Shown here: in pieces, positions 51,000 to 58,737 of the stretch
Numbering within the stretch: the first letter of the stretch is position 1
How the letters are laid out: each line of letters begins with the position of its first letter
NCBI RefSeq assembly: GCF_024213555.1
Contig: NZ_JANAVO010000002.1
Coordinates: 230,169 to 294,168, forward strand
Reading direction: 5' to 3'
DNA: 64,000 nt
Origin: Allokutzneria sp. A3M-2-11 16
GTDB taxonomy: Bacteria > Actinomycetota > Actinomycetes > Mycobacteriales > Pseudonocardiaceae
Translations under genes and position numbers: made by a program
Notes under the pieces: model-generated
Database searches by the model: none
The model's input: the letters and a program-made list of their open reading frames with translations, nothing else
What the model was told of the DNA's origin: nothing

Positions 51000-51958
51000 G
51001 CGGGACCTCCGACGGGGTTCCAGCAGGCGAACCCACGATCGTCCACTTCGGACAGAACCGGGGCTTCGGCGCAGTCGCCGGTCGCGTCCGTGCAGCGATT
51101 GCGGAACACGCACCCGCCGGGGAACTCCCCCGCTCCGGGAACAGCTCCGGGAATGGTGCGCAACCGCCCGTGCTCGTCGACCGCCTCCAGGTCGGAGGCA
51201 TCGAGAAGCCCTCGCGTATAAGGATGTTTCGGCGCGGTGAAAACTTCCTTGACCGAACCGGTCTCCACCAGCCGACCGCCGTACATCACCAGCACGCGTT
51301 CACAGGTCTGCGCGACCACGGCCAGGTCGTGGGTGATGAACAGCAGTGCGGTCCCGCGTTCCTCGGTCGCGGTCCGGATCAGCTCCAGCATCCGCGCCTG
51401 CACCGTCACGTCGAGCGCGGTGGTCGGCTCGTCGCAGATGAGCACGGCGGGGTCGTTGGCGAGGGCGATGGCCAGCATCACCCGCTGCCGCTGCCCGCCG
51501 GAGAGCTGGTGCGGGTAGGCACGCGCGGTCTCGGCGGGCTCGGGCAACCGCACCTGGCCGAGGAGTTCCACCGCCGCCGCACGCGCAGTCGCCTTGTCGG
51601 GCCTGGTGCCGTGGATGAGCATGATCTCGGCGACCTGATCACCCACGCGCATCGAAGGGTTCAGCGCGGACATCGGCTCCTGGAAGACCATCGCCATCCT
51701 GCGGCCGCGAACCCGTGCGAGCTGCTTCTCCGTGGCACCGACGAGATCGTGGTCCACATCGGACAGCCGGACCGATCCGGCCGCGTCGACCTCATCGGGC
51801 AGCAGGCCCATCACGGCCGTCGCGGTCAGCGACTTGCCGGAGCCGGACTCCCCGATCAGCCCGACCCGCTCCCCCGCACCCACGGTGAAGGAAACCCCTG
51901 TCACCAAAGGGATTCCCGCAACGCTGAGTTCAAGCGAGTCCACTGTCAGGGCACTCAC
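50996..51958 (-). CDS. Opp/Dpp-type ABC transporter ATPase (OppD-like)
   Basis: This is a 320-residue ATPase. Walker A GESGSGKSL, signature LSGGQRQR, Walker B VLICDEPTTALD, His in THDLAVV. The C-terminal OppD domain carries four cysteines (GCVFRNRC, DCAEAP, FACW) that in relatives bind an iron-sulfur cluster. GTGA overlaps on both sides keep the subunits in step. Confidence 0.92.
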   Translation of the reverse strand: MSALTVDSLELSVAGIPLVTGVSFTVGAGERVGLIGESGSGKSLTATAVMGLLPDEVDAAGSVRLSDVDHDLVGATEKQLARVRGRRMAMVFQEPMSALNPSMRVGDQVAEIMLIHGTRPDKATARAAAVELLGQVRLPEPAETARAYPHQLSGGQRQRVMLAIALANDPAVLICDEPTTALDVTVQARMLELIRTATEERGTALLFITHDLAVVAQTCERVLVMYGGRLVETGSVKEVFTAPKHPYTRGLLDASDLEAVDEHGRLRTIPGAVPGAGEFPGGCVFRNRCTDATGDCAEAPVLSEVDDRGFACWNPVGGPA

Positions 51959-52788
51959 CGGCGCACCTCCAGCCTGGGGTCGTAGCGGTCCCGGAGCCCG
52001 TCTCCGAGCAGGTTGAACCCGAGCACCGCGATCGCGATCGCGACACCGGGCACCAGCGCCAGCCGGGGTTCCACCGCGAGAAGCTCCTGCGACTCCTGCA
52101 ACATCCGCCCCCACGACGGTGTCGGCGGTCTGGTGCCGAACCCGAGGAACGACAGCGCCGCCTCGGACAGCACCGCGATCGCGAACGACACCGAGGACTG
52201 GACGATCACCAGTCCGGCGATGTTCGGCAGCACGTGCCGCACCGCGATGGCCGTCCTCGACCGCCCGGCCGACCGCGCGGCGAGGACGTATTCGGTGCTC
52301 ATCACGCCGAGCGCGCCGCTGCGTGCGATGCGCGCGAACGACGGGACGCTGGCGATGCCGATCGCGATCATCGCGGTCAGGGTGTCAGCGCCGAAGACCG
52401 CGCCGAACACGATCGCCAGCAGCAGAGCGGGGAACGCGAGCACGAGGTCGTTGACCCGCATCACGAACTCGCCGAGCCACTTCGGCGCCATGGCCGCGAA
52501 AACCCCGAGCGGAGTGCCGATCAGCGCGGCAACACCGACCGCGACCACGCCGACGAACAACGTGGTCCGCGCGCCGACCATGACCTGGCTGAACAGATCG
52601 CGGCCGAACTTGTCCGTGCCGAACACGTAGTCGGTGCCGGGCCCGCGCAGTCGCTGTGCGGCATCGACCAGGGTCGGATCGTGCGGCGTCCACAAGAACG
52701 ACGCGAGCGCCGTGACCACGACCAAGCCGACGAGTCCCAGTCCCACCCACAGACTCGGACTGCTCGAACGCCTCACCGCAAGAGTCAT
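51955..52788 (-). CDS. Opp/Dpp-type ABC transporter permease (OppC-like)
   Basis: This is a 277-residue protein with about six helices. DYVFGTDKFGRDLFSQVMVGARTTL is the typical DppC segment; the EAA loop is YVLAARSAGRSRTAIAVRHVLPNI; FLGFGTRPPTPSWGRML is the conserved end block. ATGA overlap with the first permease. Confidence 0.92.
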   Translation of the reverse strand: MTLAVRRSSSPSLWVGLGLVGLVVVTALASFLWTPHDPTLVDAAQRLRGPGTDYVFGTDKFGRDLFSQVMVGARTTLFVGVVAVGVAALIGTPLGVFAAMAPKWLGEFVMRVNDLVLAFPALLLAIVFGAVFGADTLTAMIAIGIASVPSFARIARSGALGVMSTEYVLAARSAGRSRTAIAVRHVLPNIAGLVIVQSSVSFAIAVLSEAALSFLGFGTRPPTPSWGRMLQESQELLAVEPRLALVPGVAIAIAVLGFNLLGDGLRDRYDPRLEVRR

Positions 52789-53732
52789 GACGCCTGCCTC
52801 AAACGCGGGTTGAGCACGGTGTAGAGCACGTCCACCACGAAGTTCACCAACAGCACCGCCAGCACGAGAACGAGCACGATTCCCTGCACTGTCAACAGAT
52901 CCCGGTTGCTGACCGCGTCGAGCAACATGCTGCCGAGGCCCGGGATCACGAAGACCCGCTCGATCACCACCGCGCCGATCAGCAGGGTCGCGAGCTGCAA
53001 GCCCAGAACGGTCACCACCGGCACCGACGCGTTGCGCAACCCGTGCCGCAGGAGCGCCCGGTACGGCGTCAAACCCTTGGCGCGCGCGGTTCTCAGGTAG
53101 TCCTCGCGGAGCACGTCGATCACCGAGGACCGGACGTACCGGGTGAGCACCGCGCCCTGGACCAGGCCGAGCGAGAGCGCCGGGAGCAACAGTCCACTGA
53201 GGAAGTCCAGCGGGTCGACGATCGGCGGTGTCCAGCCACCGGCGGGCAACCAGCGCAGCTGCACCGCGAAGACCTGCACCAGGATGATCGCCGCGACGAA
53301 ACCCGGCACCGCGACGCCGAGCTGGCTCAACCCGGAGATCACCGAGCCGCTGGCGCGACGGTGCCGGACGGCCGCGAAGACCCCTGCGGGCAACGCGATC
53401 AGCAGTGCCACGAGCATTCCCGCGCCCACCAGCCACATCGTCACGCCGAGGCGGTCGACCAGCTGCGGCCCAATGGGTTCGCGGGTGACGTAGGAGTTGC
53501 CGAAATCGCCGGAGAACACTCCACCGATCCACTCGAAGTACTGCGTCGCGAGTGGACGGTCGATGCCGAACTCCTGCCGGGTCTTGGCCAGCAGCTCCGG
53601 GGTGGCGCTCACGCCGAGCGCGACCTGGGCCGGATCGCCCGGCAGCACGGCCAGCAGCCCGAAGACGGCGACGGAGGCGACCAGCGCGCTCACCACGAAG
53701 ATCAGCGCGCGGCGCAGGATCTGCACGGTCAT
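52785..53732 (-). CDS. Opp/Dpp-type ABC transporter permease (OppB-like)
   Basis: This is a 315-residue protein. LLAVLPGDPAQVALG near residue 27 and the EAA loop DYLRTARAKGLTPYRALLRHGLRNA are DppB hallmarks. Around six helices. It starts one base after the binding-protein gene. Confidence 0.92.
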   Translation of the reverse strand: MTVQILRRALIFVVSALVASVAVFGLLAVLPGDPAQVALGVSATPELLAKTRQEFGIDRPLATQYFEWIGGVFSGDFGNSYVTREPIGPQLVDRLGVTMWLVGAGMLVALLIALPAGVFAAVRHRRASGSVISGLSQLGVAVPGFVAAIILVQVFAVQLRWLPAGGWTPPIVDPLDFLSGLLLPALSLGLVQGAVLTRYVRSSVIDVLREDYLRTARAKGLTPYRALLRHGLRNASVPVVTVLGLQLATLLIGAVVIERVFVIPGLGSMLLDAVSNRDLLTVQGIVLVLVLAVLLVNFVVDVLYTVLNPRLRQAS

Positions 53733-53733
53733 G

Positions 53734-55221
53734 TCAGCTCCCCGCTCGCCGGAGGATGGTCAGGTCGAACGCCTCGCTGATCTGGTTCAGCGGCAACCCG
53801 CCCACCTTCTTCTTCGCCGCGATCAGGTTGGGGAACAGGAACAACCAGCACGCGGCGGCGTCGTCGGCCAGGGTGGCAGCCACTTCGCGCATCGCGGTCA
53901 CCTGCTGTTCCGGGCTGCCCCGGTCGCCCTCGGCGAGCAGCCGGCGCACCTTCGGGCTGTCGTAGCCCCAGTAGTACTTGGTGTTGCCGAAGGTGGTGAT
54001 GTCGCGCGGCTCCACGTGCTGGATGATCGACATGTCGAAGTCGTGCTCGGTGAACACCGATTTCAGCCACACGGCGGGGAAGTCGAGCGGTTCGATGCTG
54101 ACCCCGACGCCGATCTTGTTCAGCTCCGACTTGACGACCTGCGCCGAGGTGACCGCGTAGGGCAGGTTCGGGATGCGCAGCCGCAGGTTCAGGTTCTGCT
54201 GCCCCGCCTCGGCGAGCAGCTTCTTCGCGTTCTCCGGGTTGTACGCGTTGACCCCGGTGAGGTCGGTGTACCAGGGGTCGGTGCGCGGCACCATGCTGCC
54301 GATCAGCTCACCCCGGCCCGCCCACGCGGTGTCCAGCAGCACTCGTCGGTCGATCCCCTGCGTCAGCGCCCGCCGCACCCGCACGTCGTTGAGCGGTGCC
54401 TTGCGGCCGTTGAAGGACAGCACGACCTCGCCGTTGGTGATGCCCTGGGTGACGTTGAAGCGCGTGTCGTTCTCGAACTGCGGCATCGAGTCCGGTGCGG
54501 CGACCGCGCTGACCACGTCGATCCCGTTGCTCAGCAAGGCGTTGTTCAGCGCCGTGGAGTCCTTGAAGTACCGCAGGTAGACCGTCTCGTACGCGGGTTT
54601 CGGCCCCCAGTAACGAGGATTGGCCTTCAGCGTGATCGAGGAGCCCCGGTTGCGCGCCGCGACGTCGTACGGCCCCGTGCCGACCGGGTTGTTCGGCAGG
54701 TCGGCGACTCCGTCCGGGCTGAACATCGCGCCGACTCGCGTCGTCATGTCGAAGAGCCAGTTGTTGCTGGGGCGGCTGAGGGTCACGCGCACCTTGGTCG
54801 GCGCCAGCACCTCCACCCGGCTCACGACGTCCATTTTGGACTTCTGCGAGATGCCCCACGTGGTCTTGACCCGCTCGATGCTGAACTTCACGTTGTCCGC
54901 GGTGAACGGGCTGCCATTGCTGAAGGAAGCGTTGGCCCGCAAGGAGAACTCGTAGGACAGGCGATCCGGGCTGACCCTCCATGACTCGGCCAGCAGCGGT
55001 TTGACCTGGCCGTTCTCGTCGAGCTTCACCAGTCCCTCGTAGACGTTGTAGAGCAACGCCTGCGGGATCGCGGTGCCGTCGGTGCGGGTGAAGTCGAAGT
55101 TCGCGGGCTCCGCGCTGAAGCCGATGGTGATCGCGTTCGGATCGCGCGGCGCGGACGCGGTCGATCCCGCCGAGCACCCGGCGACGAGCAACGCCGCCAG
55201 GAAAAGGCTGATGCGCTTCAC
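53734..55221 (-). CDS. Opp/Dpp-type ABC transporter substrate-binding lipoprotein
   Basis: This is a 495-residue SBP_bac_5 protein. The GTG start gives ISLFLAALLVAGCSAG with a lipobox Cys near residue 15. Body motifs are ALLYNVYEGLVKLDENGQVKPLLAESW, FTADNVKFSIERV and NPVGTGPYDV. The family binds peptides, but many actinobacterial members bind sugars, amides or opines. The surrounding dehydrogenases argue for a non-peptide small molecule. GTGA overlap with the dehydrogenase gene. Confidence 0.92.
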   Translation of the reverse strand: MKRISLFLAALLVAGCSAGSTASAPRDPNAITIGFSAEPANFDFTRTDGTAIPQALLYNVYEGLVKLDENGQVKPLLAESWRVSPDRLSYEFSLRANASFSNGSPFTADNVKFSIERVKTTWGISQKSKMDVVSRVEVLAPTKVRVTLSRPSNNWLFDMTTRVGAMFSPDGVADLPNNPVGTGPYDVAARNRGSSITLKANPRYWGPKPAYETVYLRYFKDSTALNNALLSNGIDVVSAVAAPDSMPQFENDTRFNVTQGITNGEVVLSFNGRKAPLNDVRVRRALTQGIDRRVLLDTAWAGRGELIGSMVPRTDPWYTDLTGVNAYNPENAKKLLAEAGQQNLNLRLRIPNLPYAVTSAQVVKSELNKIGVGVSIEPLDFPAVWLKSVFTEHDFDMSIIQHVEPRDITTFGNTKYYWGYDSPKVRRLLAEGDRGSPEQQVTAMREVAATLADDAAACWLFLFPNLIAAKKKVGGLPLNQISEAFDLTILRRAGS

Positions 55222-56264
55222 CCGAGACCTCCCAGCACTGCCTCGGCGAGCCGGTCTGTCGTGCCCGAACCGCCGATGTCGGGGGTGTGGTTGACGGGGT
55301 CGCGCAAGGCTTCGGCGATGGCCTCGCGCACCCTCGCGGCGGCCTTCGGCAGGCCCGAGTCCTCCAGCAGCATCGCGCCGGAAAGCATGCACGCCACCGG
55401 GTTCGCCACTCCGCGCCCCACGATGTCCGGCGCTGAACCATGAACCGGCTCGTAGATGCCGGGAGTCCGGCCGGGCGCGACGTTGGCGCTCGGCGCCATC
55501 CCCATGCCGCCCGCCAGAACCGCGGCGAGGTCGGAGAGGATGTCGCCGAAAAGGTTGCTGCACAACAGGACGTCGAGCCCGCGCGGCTTCTGGATCATGC
55601 GCGCGGCCATCGCGTCGACGAGCACGTGCTCGCACTCGACATCGGGGAACTCCGCGGCGATCTCCTCGACGACGGCGTCCCACAGCGTGTAGCCGAAGCG
55701 CATCGCGTTGGACTTGGTCACCAACGCGAGCCGCCCGGAACGTCCTTGCGCGGCTTGGAAAGCGTGCCGCGCGGCGCGCTCGATCACTGGCCGCGAGTGC
55801 ACCGCGACCTCCACGCCGAGCTCGCCGGGTCTGCCCCGGTGCACGCGCCCGCCGACGCCCGCGTACTCGCCCTCGGTGTTCTCGCGGACGATCAGCAGGT
55901 CCACGTCGCGGTCGTCGCGCAGCGCGGTCGGCACGCCGTCCCAGCTGCGCACGGGCCGCAGGTTCACCGCGAGGTCGAGCTGCTGCCGCAGCGCGATGAT
56001 CAGCCCCCACACCAGCTCGTGGTCGGGCACGTCCGGCCGGCCGACCGCGCCGAAGAGCACCGCGGACCGATCTGAGATGATCTTCGCCGCGTCCTCGGGC
56101 ATGGGCGAGCCGGTGCGCAGGTGCCGTTCCCCGCCCCAGTCGAGGTCGAGCACGTCCAGCTCGGCTGTCTCGGCCCGCGCGGCCGCGTGCAGCACCGGGA
56201 GGGTGGCCGCGACGACCTCCGGCCCGATCCCGTCGCCCGGGATCACCGCGATCTTGAGTCTCAT
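55218..56264 (-). CDS. isopropylmalate/tartrate dehydrogenase-like beta-decarboxylating enzyme
   Basis: This is a 348-residue enzyme. It has IAVIPGDGIGPEVV at the start, the substrate arginines in VNLRPVRSWDG, RENTEGEYAGVGG, KSNAMRFGYTLWD, and the metal/NAD blocks CSNLFGDILSDLAAVLAGGMG and EPVHGSAPDI. It oxidises a 2-hydroxy acid with loss of CO2. Genuine LeuB is unlikely because the gene opens a transporter operon under its own FadR-type regulator; tartrate or a substituted malate is more likely. A palindromic operator precedes it. Confidence 0.85.
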   Translation of the reverse strand: MRLKIAVIPGDGIGPEVVAATLPVLHAAARAETAELDVLDLDWGGERHLRTGSPMPEDAAKIISDRSAVLFGAVGRPDVPDHELVWGLIIALRQQLDLAVNLRPVRSWDGVPTALRDDRDVDLLIVRENTEGEYAGVGGRVHRGRPGELGVEVAVHSRPVIERAARHAFQAAQGRSGRLALVTKSNAMRFGYTLWDAVVEEIAAEFPDVECEHVLVDAMAARMIQKPRGLDVLLCSNLFGDILSDLAAVLAGGMGMAPSANVAPGRTPGIYEPVHGSAPDIVGRGVANPVACMLSGAMLLEDSGLPKAAARVREAIAEALRDPVNHTPDIGGSGTTDRLAEAVLGGLG

Positions 56265-56306
56265 GAGCTTGCCTGCACCCCTGTTCCGGCTGGTCGGCGG
56301 TAGCCG

Positions 56307-56329
56307 GTCTACTGGTCTGACCAGTAGAC
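56307..56329. promoter_or_regulatory. 23-base perfect operator of FadR/GntR type
   Basis: GTCTACTGGTC and GACCAGTAGAC flank one T. The core TGGTCTGACCA fits the T.GT...AC.A pattern of FadR-type regulators exactly. It lies 42 bases before the dehydrogenase start and 61 bases before the GntR start, so one site can control both divergent units. Confidence 0.85.
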
Positions 56330-56390
56330 TGTGTGCGGTGGGTCACCCTGCCACCCCGCCAGGGGCCGGTCAAGGGAACGGAGGCGCCGA

Positions 56391-57155
56391 ATGGCAAACC
56401 TTGATCAACAACTGCGATTCGCCCCGGTCAGCCCGGTCCGGGCCTACGAGCGGGTGATCGAGCAGATCGAGGCCGCGGTGCTCGACGGCCGCCTGCGCCC
56501 GGGTGAGCACCTGCCCAGCGAACGCGAGCTGATGGTCCAGTTCGACGTGGGCCGCTCGACGATCCGCGAGGCGCTGCGGGTGTTGCAGAGCAACGGTCTG
56601 GTGCGGTCGAGGGCGGGCGATCCGCGTGGCCCGCAGGTGCAACCGATGTCCTCGGGCGCCCTTGAGAAATCGATGACCATGCTGGCCAGGGCGTCCGCGC
56701 TGAGCCTGGCCGAGCTGGTGCAGTTCCGCATGCTGCTGGAGGGTTCGGCCAACCAGCTCGCCGCGCGCCTGCGAACACCGGAGCAGCTGGCCGAGATGGA
56801 GGCCGCGCTGGACGTGATGCGCGCGGCCCTGGACAAGGGTTTCGCCGAGTTCAGCCAGGCTGACGTGGCGTTCCACGAAACGGTCGCGAAAGCGACGGGC
56901 AACACCCTGATCCAGATCTGCGGCGCGGTCGTCCGCGATGTCGTCGTCGGCCTGATCGAGGACAAGATCGCTCACGCCTCCGACAGCCGCGCGCTGATGC
57001 AGACCTCCCTGCAACACCACGCCAACGTCCTCGACGCGGTGCGCGATGGCGACGGCGACCGAGCGGCCACTTTGGCTAGGCAGAGCCTCTACGACTACTA
57101 CGCGGAATACGTCCCAGAAGACGAACGAGCGGCACTGCTTCCCCTGCTGTACTGA
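56391..57155 (+). CDS. FadR-type GntR regulator of the divergent catabolic operon
   Basis: This is a 254-residue regulator, ATG with GGAGG about 7 nt upstream. The winged helix (about 18-75) has RLRPGEHLPSERELMVQFDVGRSTIREALRVL; the FCD domain has DVAFHETVAKATGN with metal-ligand histidines in QTSLQHHANV. It should bind the palindrome in front of it, repress the ABC operon and its own gene, and release on binding an organic acid. Confidence 0.9.
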   Translation: MANLDQQLRFAPVSPVRAYERVIEQIEAAVLDGRLRPGEHLPSERELMVQFDVGRSTIREALRVLQSNGLVRSRAGDPRGPQVQPMSSGALEKSMTMLARASALSLAELVQFRMLLEGSANQLAARLRTPEQLAEMEAALDVMRAALDKGFAEFSQADVAFHETVAKATGNTLIQICGAVVRDVVVGLIEDKIAHASDSRALMQTSLQHHANVLDAVRDGDGDRAATLARQSLYDYYAEYVPEDERAALLPLLY

Positions 57156-57159
57156 AACC

Positions 57160-58464
57160 ATGCGTCTTCTCGCGGTAGTATTACTCCTGCTGTCGACAGC
57201 GACCCCTGCCTCCGCCGCCGACTACCCCGCCTGGGCGCGGAGTGGCAGCGCCGCGCTCACCCAGTTCTACGACAACGACACCGGCCTCTACCGCACGACC
57301 AACTGGTGGAACGCCGCGAACGCCCTCAACGCCGAACTCGACGCCGATCGCCTGCTCGGCACGTCCAACGGCCGCACGCACGCGGCGACGACCTACGCGA
57401 AGCACTCCGCGGGCGGCTTCCTCAACCACTACTACGACGACGAAGGTTGGTGGGCGCTGACGTGGATCAACGCCTACGAGCTGACCCGCGATCCGCGCTA
57501 CCTCAGCACGGCGCGCTCGATCTTCAAGGACATCACCGGAGCCTGGGACGACACCTGCGGCGGCGGAGTGTGGTGGAACCGCGACCGCCGCTACAAGAAC
57601 GCCATCACCAACGAGCTGTTCATCGCGATCGCCGCCAAGCTCGGCCGGGTCACCGGTGACCCGTCGTACCGCGATTGGGCAGTTCGAGGTTGGAGTTGGT
57701 TCGCCGCAACGGGAATGCTCAACCGCGGCAACACCATCAACGACGGCCTCAATGCGGCGTGCCAGAACAACATCGGTCCTTTGTGGACATACAACCAAGG
57801 TGTTGTGCTGCAAGCCCTCGTGGAACTGTCGTCACTGACCCGCGACCGCGAGTACCTCGGCACCGCGCACCGCATCGCCCTCGCCGCGACCCGCATGCTG
57901 TCCGTCGACCAACGCGTCCTGCTGGAGCCCTGCGAGCCGTCGTGCGGCGCCGACGGCCCGCAGTTCAAGGGGATCTTCATGCGCGGCCTCCGCGACCTGC
58001 ACCGCGCCGACGGCCGATCTGCCTACAGAGCCTTCATCGCACGCAGCGCCGAGTCCCTGTGGACGCGATCCCGCAACTCCGCCAACCAGATCGGCCTCAG
58101 CTGGTCCGGCCCCCACGACTCCGCCGACGCCGCTCGGCAGTCCTCCGCCCAGGACGCCCTCAACGCCGCCGTCAGCGTGGGCGCTTCCTTCCCCGCCCCT
58201 CGTGCTCCCCGGCCCACGTCGTGCGTTGACCGGGGCTCAGCCGCCACTTCAGGGCGCACAGTCACCTTGCTGTTGTGCTCCAACGGTTTTCACGGTCAGC
58301 TCGGTGGCGCTCAACCAGGGGATCAGGTGTACATGAGCACCGATGGCCTGCGCTACGCCGTAACCACCGGCGCCGCGACCCCTGGCGGATTCTGGGGCCG
58401 ATTCCGCGCGTGCCTGCGCATCGGTGACGCCGCACCGGTGTGCACCACGCACTCAACCTCGTGA
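57160..58464 (+). CDS. secreted GH76 family glycosidase (alpha-1,6-mannanase type)
   Basis: This is a 434-residue protein. The signal peptide is MRLLAVVLLLLSTATPASA. The (alpha/alpha)6 barrel carries the GH76 aspartate pairs in NHYYDDEGWW (93-94) and GAWDDTCGGGVWWN (130-131). A C-terminal segment of about 80 residues with four cysteines (TSCVDRG, LLLCSNG, RACLRIG, VCTTHS) is a separate small domain I do not recognise. The ATG lies 4 bases after the regulator stop with no ribosome site, so translation may be coupled to it. Codon 8 is TTA. Confidence 0.85.
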   Translation: MRLLAVVLLLLSTATPASAADYPAWARSGSAALTQFYDNDTGLYRTTNWWNAANALNAELDADRLLGTSNGRTHAATTYAKHSAGGFLNHYYDDEGWWALTWINAYELTRDPRYLSTARSIFKDITGAWDDTCGGGVWWNRDRRYKNAITNELFIAIAAKLGRVTGDPSYRDWAVRGWSWFAATGMLNRGNTINDGLNAACQNNIGPLWTYNQGVVLQALVELSSLTRDREYLGTAHRIALAATRMLSVDQRVLLEPCEPSCGADGPQFKGIFMRGLRDLHRADGRSAYRAFIARSAESLWTRSRNSANQIGLSWSGPHDSADAARQSSAQDALNAAVSVGASFPAPRAPRPTSCVDRGSAATSGRTVTLLLCSNGFHGQLGGAQPGDQVYMSTDGLRYAVTTGAATPGGFWGRFRACLRIGDAAPVCTTHSTS

Positions 58465-58515
58465 CTAGTTCAGTACATGGTCGGCAACGATCGCGACGAC
58501 ACCCCAGAAACCCGC

Positions 58516-58640
58516 TAAGAGTACGAAACGGCCCACCCACACAACCCCTCATCCCACGCTGAGGTAGCTAGAGATCTCCCGTTTCGTACTCTTGCCGGGA
58601 TTTGGGAGCGCTCTCTTGCCCGTTATGAGTACGAAACGGG
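58516..58640. repeat. palindromic intergenic element, copy 3 plus a half copy
   Basis: A full copy has the arms CCCGTTTCGTACTC (58578-58591) and GAGTACGAAACGGG (58627-58640) around GATTTGGGAGCGCTCTC. A lone right arm, TAAGAGTACGAAACGG, precedes it at 58516-58531. It lies between the convergent GH76 and phospholipase genes, whose 273-base gap holds nothing else I can support. Confidence 0.92.
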
Positions 58641-58737
58641 GTTACCTAGGTTGCGGCCGCCGGAGCGTTGGGCGTGGGGGCGGCGGGGATGCATGGGCAC
58701 AGTTTACCTGGTGTGCGCGGAGGCTTGCAGGAGACGG

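Noticed and set aside
55218..56264. Biosynthetic 3-isopropylmalate dehydrogenase (leuB)
   Set aside because: It overlaps an ABC transporter operon with its own GntR switch. No leucine genes are nearby.
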